Positions 5,889 to 11,728 of a stretch of 11,728 bases of DNA are shown one piece after another (position 1 is the first letter of the stretch; each line of letters begins with the position of its first letter). The stretch comes from an uncultured Chloroflexota bacterium (GTDB lineage Bacteria > Chloroflexota > Limnocylindria > Limnocylindrales > Limnocylindraceae): contig CAIZYO010000154.1 of the NCBI GenBank assembly GCA_903937225.1, forward strand, positions 1 through 11,728. The letters run 5' to 3'. The position numbers were made by a program, and so were the translations under genes. Under the pieces are notes generated by a model. That model made no database searches. It saw only the letters and a program-made list of their open reading frames with translations, and was not told the origin of the DNA.

Positions 5889-6089
5889 ATGCCAAAGATG
5901 AAGACACACAAGGGGGCCTCGAAGCGCATCGGCTTCACTGGCTCTGGAAAACCGATCCACGTCATGGCGTGGCGCGGTCACCACCTTGAAATCAAGTCGC
6001 AGCGCCGCATCCGCCGCTACGCGGGCAAGGCGGTGCTTGGACGCACGCATCACAATCAGATCTCGCGACTGCTGCCGTACGGCGGCTGA
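5889..6089 (+). CDS. rpmI: large ribosomal subunit protein bL35
   Basis: A 66-residue basic 50S protein. The start MPKMKTHKGASKR (1-13) and TGSGK (17-21) are the family hallmark, and HHLEIKSQRRIRR (31-43) and the C-terminal SRLLPYGG match the rest of bL35. It is richer in histidine and poorer in lysine in the middle and C-terminal parts than the common sequences I know (for example HHLEIK, RTHHNQ). The ATG at 5889 is one base after the infC stop. Its ribosome-binding site (AAGGGGAG, 5877-5884) lies inside the infC tail, so translation is coupled to infC. The longer upstream reading of this frame from 5667 lies within infC and is not real. Confidence 0.96.
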   Translation: MPKMKTHKGASKRIGFTGSGKPIHVMAWRGHHLEIKSQRRIRRYAGKAVLGRTHHNQISRLLPYGG

Positions 6090-6109
6090 GCTAGGGAAGG
6101 GGAGAGAGC

Positions 6110-6460
6110 ATGGCACGAGTAAAGCGCGGAGTAGCGGGGCATAAGCGCCATAAGCGCCTGCTTGAGGCCGCCTCCGGCCGTCGTGGCACACGATCCAAGC
6201 TCATCCGTCCAGCGCGCGAAGCGCTTCTTCACGCGCTCGCCTACGCCACACGTGACCGACAGCAGCGCAAGCGCCAGATGCGTGAACTCTGGATCCACCG
6301 CGTCAACGCGGCCGCTCGACTGAACGGTCTCTCGTACTCTGTCTTTATTGCCGGCCTGAAGCGCAACAACGTTGCCATCGACCGGAAAATGTTGGCTGAC
6401 CTCGCCGTTCGCGATGCTGCGGCCTTCACTGCAGTCGCGGACGTAGCGAAGCGCGCCTGA
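6110..6460 (+). CDS. rplT: large ribosomal subunit protein bL20
   Basis: A 116-residue 50S assembly protein that binds 23S rRNA early in assembly. Typical family features are the N-terminal [26 protein letters not shown] (first 26 residues), a long basic helical arm, and the globular C-terminal part from about [16 protein letters not shown] onward. Length is normal (E. coli 117). AAGGGGAG at 6097-6104 is a strong ribosome-binding site five bases before the ATG. The gene follows rpmI after 20 bases, the widely conserved infC-rpmI-rplT order. In E. coli and B. subtilis bL20 represses this operon by binding its mRNA; whether that happens here cannot be told from the sequence. Confidence 0.97.
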   Translation: MARVKRGVAGHKRHKRLLEAASGRRGTRSKLIRPAREALLHALAYATRDRQQRKRQMRELWIHRVNAAARLNGLSYSVFIAGLKRNNVAIDRKMLADLAVRDAAAFTAVADVAKRA

Positions 6461-6477
6461 CGCGCTAGGTCGCAGCC

Positions 6478-7491
6478 GTGGAGCTTGCGGCGCTCGAGAA
6501 GCAGCTTCGTACCCTTCAGACTGAATCCACAACAAAGATTGGTGCTGCCTCATCACTGGCAGATCTTGAAGAGCTCGGCTCTTCGCTGCTAGGGAAGAAA
6601 GGGGCGCTCACTGATCTCCTGCGCGGGATCGGCTCACTCTCTGCTGAAGATCGCCCAAAGATTGGCGCGCTTGCGAACGAAGTTCGCACAGCGATAGAAG
6701 CGGCCCTTGAATCTCGCCGCACCGTTGCAGGAGCCGCTGAACTTTCCGCCCGCATTGCCAACGAAACTGAGGATGCAACAACGCCAGGTCCACTTCCCGC
6801 GTTCGGCTCCCTGCACCCCATCCCAGAGACGATCTCGGCGATCGGGCAGATCATGGGCTCATTCGGGTTTACGGTTGCGGAGGGGCAAGAGGTCGAGGAT
6901 GACGTCACGAACTTCCAGCTCCTCAATATTCCCGAGGATCACCCATCTCGAGATCTATGGGACACGCTCTACTTGCGTGAGCCAGGCCGCCTCCTCCGTA
7001 CTCACACGTCGCCAGGACAGATCCGCACCATGCGCGCGGTTGAGCCACCGATTCGCGTCATCCTTCCTGGGCGCTGCTTCCGGTACGAAGCGGTGGACGC
7101 GAGTCATGGGTTTGAGTTTCACCAGGTAGAGGGTTTGCTCGTTGATCGCGGCACCACACTTGCAGACCTGAAGGGGATCCTGGACGAACTTGCGCGGGGA
7201 CTATTCGGCCCAGCGGCGCGCACCCGTTTTCGGCCAGGCTACTACCCGTTCACAGAGCCTTCGGTCGCTGTTGACGTTTCATGGGGCGGCTCAAAGGATG
7301 GCTGGATGACGATCCTTGGCGCAGGGATGGTGCACCCGATCGTTCTGGAGAATGGCGGCATTGACCCTGAGACACACCAAGGATTCGCCTTCGGACTCGG
7401 CGTGGAGCGCATTGCAATGTTGCGCCACGGGATCCCAGACCTTCGCGCGCTGCTTGAAAACGATCTGCGCATGTTGCGAGGTTTGCGATGA
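6478..7491 (+). CDS. pheS: phenylalanine--tRNA ligase, alpha subunit
   Basis: Catalytic subunit of the alpha2-beta2 PheRS that charges tRNA-Phe; class II synthetase, 337 residues (E. coli 327). Residues 1-95 form the tRNA-binding coiled-coil arm. The catalytic domain starts near HPI (113-115). It contains EDDVTNFQLLN (140-150), RTHTSPGQIR (174-183), the motif 2 region GRCFRYE with FHQVEGL (198-204, 214-220), FRPGYYPFTEPS (251-262) and motif 3 GFAFGLGVERIAML (302-315). The start is GTG at 6478, 17 bases after rplT. Its ribosome-binding site is poor (at best TAGGT, 6466-6470), so initiation is probably weak or coupled to rplT translation. The stop codon overlaps the pheT start as ATGA. Confidence 0.97.
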   Translation: MELAALEKQLRTLQTESTTKIGAASSLADLEELGSSLLGKKGALTDLLRGIGSLSAEDRPKIGALANEVRTAIEAALESRRTVAGAAELSARIANETEDATTPGPLPAFGSLHPIPETISAIGQIMGSFGFTVAEGQEVEDDVTNFQLLNIPEDHPSRDLWDTLYLREPGRLLRTHTSPGQIRTMRAVEPPIRVILPGRCFRYEAVDASHGFEFHQVEGLLVDRGTTLADLKGILDELARGLFGPAARTRFRPGYYPFTEPSVAVDVSWGGSKDGWMTILGAGMVHPIVLENGGIDPETHQGFAFGLGVERIAMLRHGIPDLRALLENDLRMLRGLR

Positions 7492-9974
7492 GGATCCCGC
7501 TCTCCTGGCTGCGAGAACTCGTGGATGTACAACTCACCCCTGAGCAACTCGCTGATGCATTGACACTTCGTGGCCTTGAGGTGCGAGGCGTAGAGCGTTG
7601 GGGGAGCGCCTGGAACAAGATGGTCGTTGGCGAACTCCTCGAGGTTGGGCCACACCCACGCGCGGATCGCCTGCAACTGACGAAGGTGCGCATTGGGAAG
7701 GACCAGGTGCTGGAAGTTGTCTGCGGTGCGCGCAACATCGCCGCTGGTCAACGTGTCCCTGTGGCGCTGATCGGTGCCCTCATGCCAGATGGCCGCACGA
7801 TTGAGCGCGCGGAAAAGATGGGGGTCGCTTCAGAGGGGATGCTCTGCTCTGGCGCGGAGCTCGATGCCACGGATGACGGTGACGGCATTCTGATCCTTGA
7901 CGCGAAGGCGCCGCTCGGCACGCCGCTCAGCGACTACCTCGGCGAAGACGTCATTGACGTTGATGTGAAGCCGAACCGTGGCGATCTTCTCTCGATCCTT
8001 GGCCTCGCGCGTGAGGTCGCTGCGATCACCGGTGCCCCTGTGAACTATCACGCGCGCAGCATCACTGAGTCGGGAGAGAAGGTTAGCGACGGGCTATCAC
8101 TCTCCGTGGATGATGCAGGACTCGCCCCGCGAGTGGTGCTTCGTGTCGTTGATGGCGTCAAGGTCGGCGCAGCCCCAGATGCGGTGCAGATGCGCTTGAA
8201 GGCGGCGGGCCTCCGCTCTATCTCAAATGTGGTGGACGCCACGAATTACATCATGCTCGAACTTGGGAAGCCGACGCATGCCTTTGATCGTCGCGCGGTT
8301 GGCGCCAAGATTCATGTGCGGTTGGCGAAGCGTGATGAGACGCTTGAAACTCTGGATCACGTCTCACGAACGCTTGATGGGAGTGACCTCGTGATTGCGG
8401 ATGAGCGTGGTGCCCTCGCCCTTGCAGGAGTGATGGGGGGCGCATCAAGTGAGGTAGGGGATCAGACAAGCAGCGTGATCATTGAGAGTGCGGTCTTCGC
8501 ACCGACCTCCATTCGTCGCAGCGCCCAGCGGCACAGCCTCCGTTCTGAGGCCTCCCACCGCTTCGAGCGCGGACAAGAGCTCGACCTGGCGCCGGTGGCC
8601 GCTGAACAGGTTGCAGCGCTGATCAGTGCGTGGGCTGGAGGGAGCGTATGCGCGGGTTCGCTTGATAGCGATCCGAAGGCGATCGGTACGTTGCGCGCAC
8701 TCCCGTTCCGACCCGCTCGCGTCCGGTCACTTATTGGTGTCGAGATTCCGAGTCAGAAGCAGGCATCGCTACTCGCCTCCATTGGCATTCAGTGCAGTGA
8801 CGTAACCGCAGCATCGCCCGTCCAGGTGACACGGACACGAACGGTAAACGCGGAAAAGGGGAGTCTCCTCCTTGCAAACGTACCCGCGTGGCGGCGCGAC
8901 ATTGAGTTTGAAGCGGATATCGCGGAAGAGGTCGCTCGCCTTTATGGCTATGACCAAATTCCGCCAACCCTCCCTGGTCGTGACCTTCCCGGCTACCGAC
9001 CACAGCCAACGACGCTGCGAGATCTCCTGCGCGCACAACTTGCCGCTCTAGGGGTGAGCGAGGCGGTCACCCATGCACTCGTGTCTGAGGCGCTCAGCGA
9101 TCGACATGCGGAGCCGGTTGGCCTTGTCAGTGGGGAGCTGGCTGAGAGCGAAGGTGCTGCGAGCAGTGCGCTCCTGGCACTCGCAAATCCGCTCTCCGTA
9201 GATCACGATCGACTGCGACGCTCACTCTTGCCGAGCCTCCTTGACCGGGCAGAAGCAAACGCTCGCTACGGTGCGCAGAGTGGCGCGCTCTTCGAAGTCG
9301 GTCGCGGGTACGGCGGCGGCAGCGGCGGGCCTCAGGAGTGGACGCGACTCGCAGTGATCGCATGGGGGGAGATGGGTGCTGCGGCGCCAGGAGAGAGGCC
9401 GCGAGTATGGGATCTCAATGAGATGAAGCGAGTGATCACGTTGCTGACAGGCGTTGCGGATGCCTCACCCCGTTACCTACCGCTGGTGGATGGTGACAGC
9501 ACTCTGTTGCACCCAGGGCGCTCCGCACGCATTGGCGGAGCTGGGATTGCTGGCCTCGTTGGGGAGCTCCATCCGGGAGCCCCAGAGTGGCGCGAAGCAC
9601 CGCGCTTCATCCTCGCCGAGTTTGCTCTTCGCGGGTTGAGCGCTGGTCTTCCGAAGGTGCGCCAAGTCACTCTGCCGCCAACCACACCTCCGGTTCAACG
9701 TGACGTCGCGCTTGCGGCTCCTGCTGGTGTTGCGGTTGGAGACCTTGTAGCACTCGCACGTGAGGCCGTTCCTCTCGCTGTACGTGTTGAGCTCTTCGAT
9801 CTCTTCTCTGGCGCTGGTCTGGCTGAGGGCGAGCGCTCTGTGGGGCTCCGTTTCACCTTCCAGCCCCCACAGGCAACAGCACTCGACGAAGCGATCAGCG
9901 ATCAGCTGGCAGCGTTCACCACAAGCGCTGGGAAGAGGTTCGCAACGCGGGTGCGCGGGGCTGAAGCAGAGTGA
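7488..9974 (+). CDS. pheT: phenylalanine--tRNA ligase, beta subunit
   Basis: The 828-residue partner of PheS; it recognises tRNA-Phe and hydrolyses mischarged Tyr-tRNA-Phe. Visible domains in order: the N-terminal part PLSWLRELVD (4-13); an EMAP-II-like OB fold (about 42-152) with PHPRADRL and SEGMLCS; the B3/B4 editing domain (about 210-385) with SNVVDATNYIMLELGKPTHAFD around 246-267; the B5 domain (about 405-495); a catalytic-like core (about 505-705) with ANPLSVDHDRLRRSLLPSLL, LFEVGRGY and GELHP; and the C-terminal FDX-ACB tRNA-binding domain (about 733-823) starting at PPVQRDVAL. It is slightly longer than E. coli PheT (795). ATG 7488 overlaps the pheS stop by four bases, giving balanced subunit synthesis. 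Its own stop overlaps the next gene as GTGA. Confidence 0.97.
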   Translation: MRIPLSWLRELVDVQLTPEQLADALTLRGLEVRGVERWGSAWNKMVVGELLEVGPHPRADRLQLTKVRIGKDQVLEVVCGARNIAAGQRVPVALIGALMPDGRTIERAEKMGVASEGMLCSGAELDATDDGDGILILDAKAPLGTPLSDYLGEDVIDVDVKPNRGDLLSILGLAREVAAITGAPVNYHARSITESGEKVSDGLSLSVDDAGLAPRVVLRVVDGVKVGAAPDAVQMRLKAAGLRSISNVVDATNYIMLELGKPTHAFDRRAVGAKIHVRLAKRDETLETLDHVSRTLDGSDLVIADERGALALAGVMGGASSEVGDQTSSVIIESAVFAPTSIRRSAQRHSLRSEASHRFERGQELDLAPVAAEQVAALISAWAGGSVCAGSLDSDPKAIGTLRALPFRPARVRSLIGVEIPSQKQASLLASIGIQCSDVTAASPVQVTRTRTVNAEKGSLLLANVPAWRRDIEFEADIAEEVARLYGYDQIPPTLPGRDLPGYRPQPTTLRDLLRAQLAALGVSEAVTHALVSEALSDRHAEPVGLVSGELAESEGAASSALLALANPLSVDHDRLRRSLLPSLLDRAEANARYGAQSGALFEVGRGYGGGSGGPQEWTRLAVIAWGEMGAAAPGERPRVWDLNEMKRVITLLTGVADASPRYLPLVDGDSTLLHPGRSARIGGAGIAGLVGELHPGAPEWREAPRFILAEFALRGLSAGLPKVRQVTLPPTTPPVQRDVALAAPAGVAVGDLVALAREAVPLAVRVELFDLFSGAGLAEGERSVGLRFTFQPPQATALDEAISDQLAAFTTSAGKRFATRVRGAEAE

Positions 9975-10519
9975 GCCTCACGGTGGCGGCTGACGCGGTC
10001 GTCCTCTTCGGCATGGTGATCGCTGTCTGGTCTGGATGGCGTACTGGCGCGGCAAGAATGATCGTGTCAACGCTTGCGGCAATCGCAGGAATTTTCCTTG
10101 CAGCACAGGGGAGGGGGCCACTTGCAAGTGTGGTTTCCCAGGTTCTTCCGGATGCGGATGAAGTGTTAGTGAGCCTCTTGATCTTGGTTGGAGCTTCGTG
10201 GATCTTTCTCGGCCTCCTCTCGTGGGTTCTAGGAAACCTGCTTCGTGGAGTCTTGCGCACCATTCGACTTGGCCTCCTCGATGACACGCTTGGCGCGGCG
10301 CTCGGACTTCTGCAGGGACTCTTGATCTTCAGCGTGCTTCTCGCTCTCCTGAGTGCGTTGGCGGGCGTGAGTGGCCTCCCAGATCTGATCGTTGAGGTGG
10401 CGAAGGCTGCGCAGGAGTCGCAGGCGGCGGGCCTGTTGCGCGAAACGATCTACCCGCTCCTCTGGTCACTTCTCGGTGCTGGTCTGCCGAGCGAGTTGCA
10501 GCAGATCCTCCGCCCATAG
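9971..10519 (+). CDS. CvpA-family membrane protein
   Basis: A 182-residue inner-membrane protein with four hydrophobic segments (about 5-21, 29-46, 65-88, 106-131). The family pattern includes SGWRTGAARMI (21-31) after TM1 and LGLLDDTLGAALGLLQGLLI (100-119) before and in TM4. Members are linked to colicin V export in E. coli and to envelope stress, but the molecular activity is not settled, so no function is assigned. The GTG start at 9971 overlaps the pheT stop (GTGA), indicating translational coupling; no separate promoter space exists. mutS2 begins seven bases after the stop. The CvpA-MutS2 pair is also neighbouring in Bacillus (yshB-mutS2), which supports the family call. Confidence 0.8.
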   Translation: MSLTVAADAVVLFGMVIAVWSGWRTGAARMIVSTLAAIAGIFLAAQGRGPLASVVSQVLPDADEVLVSLLILVGASWIFLGLLSWVLGNLLRGVLRTIRLGLLDDTLGAALGLLQGLLIFSVLLALLSALAGVSGLPDLIVEVAKAAQESQAAGLLRETIYPLLWSLLGAGLPSELQQILRP

Positions 10520-10526
10520 GGGCGAG

Positions 10527-11728
10527 ATGAGAGCAACGCGACCGCCGTATGACGAGCGCTCTCTCCAGCGCTTGGAATGGAGTGCGCTCCTCTCGTTGAT
10601 CGCGGTGAAGTGCGCCTTCGCCCCTTCCCGGGAACGCGCCCTCGCCATGCGCCCCGCGCTCGGCGATCCGATCGCAGCGCGTCGGCGCGAGTTGACGCAG
10701 GAGATCACGGCGATCCGTCAACGTGGTGCAGATCCACACGTGGGCGGTGCCGCTGATCTTCGTCCCGCGCTCGATCGCGCGGAGAAAGGGGGTGTCCTTG
10801 ACGGCGGCGCGCTCTTCGCAGTTGCCGAAACGCTTCGGGTGGCAGAACGGCTCAAAGGGGAACTGGCAAACGGCGGGCCAGCGCTGGTGCGAGTCGCTGA
10901 TGAGATCACCCTGAGCAGGACGCTGCGCGGGCAGCTTGAGCGGGCGATCCTCTCTGATGGGACGCTCGCAGACACTGCGTCTCCGCTTCTGGGAGGTCTT
11001 CGCGCTAATCATCGCGGCGCACTTGAGCGGCTACGGACACGACTTGAAGGGCTTGCCCATGCAAAGGCGTACAGCCCACATCTGCAGGAGCCAATTGTCA
11101 CCCTTCGCAACGGGCGGTACGTGCTCCCAGTCCGTGCGGAGGCAAAGTCAAAGGTTCCGGGGATCGTCCACGATACGAGTGCGACGGGTCAAACGATTTG
11201 GATCGAGCCGCTTGAGGTCGTTGAACTTGGGAACGCTGCGCGTGAGGCTGAGGCGGCTGTGCAGGGGGAGGAGGCGCGGATCCTCGCCACCCTGAGCGCG
11301 CTTGTAGGCGGAGAAGCTGCACCACTGCGCATAACCGTTGCGCTCCTTGCCGACATCGATCTTGCCCGAGCAACTGCTGATGTTGCGGCGGAGGCTGATT
11401 GGAACTTTGCAGCAACGCGAGCGGATGACCACCTCACGCTTCTCCGTGCACGTCATCCGCTCCTGCTCGGCGGAGTGGTTCCCATTGACCTTGAGCTCAG
11501 TGACAGCCAGCGCGTACTCCTCATCACTGGGCCAAACACGGGAGGGAAGACGGTCGCACTCAAGACCGTCGGCCTGCTTATCGCAGCGCACCACGCTGGC
11601 CTCCCAATCCCCGCCGATGCCGGCTCGGGGATCCCGCCTACGGGCGGTCTCTGGGCAGATATCGGTGACGACCAGTCAATCGCGCAAAGCCTCTCCACCT
11701 TCTCGGGACACCTGACCTCGATCTTGCG
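10527..11728 (+). CDS. mutS2: endonuclease MutS2, 3' end beyond the window
   Basis: An open frame without a stop to the window end: 400 complete codons of a protein usually near 780 residues. MutS2 is a dimeric ATPase that suppresses homologous recombination and, in Bacillus, senses collided ribosomes. Residues 1-180 are the lever/clamp entry. The MutS2-specific stretch runs from EPIVTLRNGRYVLPVRAE (188-205) through GIVHDTSATGQTIWIEP (212-228). Walker A is GPNTGGKT (335-342). Walker B and the signature are LWADIGDD (375-382) and QSLSTFSGHL (387-396). The KOW-like and Smr nuclease domains would lie beyond the window. There is no mismatch-recognition domain, which separates it from MutS. ATG at 10527 follows the CvpA-family stop by seven bases, with the G-rich AGGGGCGAG directly upstream. 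It is probably the last or near-last gene of the same transcript. Confidence 0.95.
   Translation, partial: MRATRPPYDERSLQRLEWSALLSLIAVKCAFAPSRERALAMRPALGDPIAARRRELTQEITAIRQRGADPHVGGAADLRPALDRAEKGGVLDGGALFAVAETLRVAERLKGELANGGPALVRVADEITLSRTLRGQLERAILSDGTLADTASPLLGGLRANHRGALERLRTRLEGLAHAKAYSPHLQEPIVTLRNGRYVLPVRAEAKSKVPGIVHDTSATGQTIWIEPLEVVELGNAAREAEAAVQGEEARILATLSALVGGEAAPLRITVALLADIDLARATADVAAEADWNFAATRADDHLTLLRARHPLLLGGVVPIDLELSDSQRVLLITGPNTGGKTVALKTVGLLIAAHHAGLPIPADAGSGIPPTGGLWADIGDDQSIAQSLSTFSGHLTSIL

Noticed and set aside
10329..11012. 227-codon minus-strand open frame opposite the CvpA gene and mutS2
   Set aside because: Arg/Pro/Ser-rich shadow translation with no domain; the plus-strand frames match known families.
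1..11728. Frequent GATC and GCGATCG-type palindromes as a repeat family or methylation signal
   Set aside because: A rough partial count looked moderately above a simple expectation, but there is no spacing or clustering, and codon bias could explain it. A whole-genome k-mer test is needed.
1..11728. Mobile elements, CRISPR arrays, phage genes or attachment sites
   Set aside because: No transposase, integrase, direct-repeat array or tRNA-end duplication was seen. The tRNA 3' ends are not repeated elsewhere in the window.

Overview
This window is a GC-rich stretch (roughly 60% by eye) from a bacterium with very tight gene packing. It is almost entirely core housekeeping sequence. Evidence for a compact genome includes ATGA and GTGA start/stop overlaps, one-base gene gaps, two convergent genes whose ends overlap, and two tRNA genes sitting less than 30 bases upstream of protein genes. 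The order thrS-infC-rpmI-rplT-pheS-pheT followed by a CvpA-family gene and mutS2, a ThrRS without its usual N-terminal TGS domain, and the presence of MutS2 together suggest a Chloroflexota-like lineage. This is an inference from memory of gene order and protein style; typical Actinobacteria lack MutS2 and do not have this order.

Left part (1-3223). The window opens inside a tRNA gene; only the 3' half, with an encoded CCA, is present. A GTG-started MFS exporter-type gene (69-1415) follows 29 bases later. Facing it on the minus strand is a two-gene pseudouridine salvage unit. psuK (PfkB-family kinase, 3223-2324) and psuG (pseudouridine-5'-phosphate glycosidase, 2322-1402) are separated by one base. 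Together they would turn pseudouridine into uracil and ribose 5-phosphate. psuG and the MFS gene converge and overlap by 14 bp.

Right part (3259-11728). A complete tRNA-Val(GAC) lies 28 bases upstream of thrS. After thrS there is a 100-bp gap, the only roomy spacer in the cluster. It holds a candidate extended -10 promoter and a short hairpin. infC then starts, with good support, at an AUU codon (5303), the start codon classically used for IF3 autoregulation. rpmI (bL35), rplT (bL20), pheS and pheT (the two PheRS subunits), a CvpA-like membrane protein and mutS2 follow on the same strand. mutS2 is cut by the window end after 400 codons, past Walker A and Walker B. This block couples tRNA charging (Thr, Phe), translation initiation and large-subunit proteins, with a ribosome-collision/recombination ATPase at the end.

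I found no mobile element, CRISPR array, phage gene or clear novel system. The points most worth a second look are the AUU start and leader of infC, the tRNA-mRNA junctions, the TGS-less ThrRS, the probable leaderless psuKG unit, and the altered active-site loop of PsuG.
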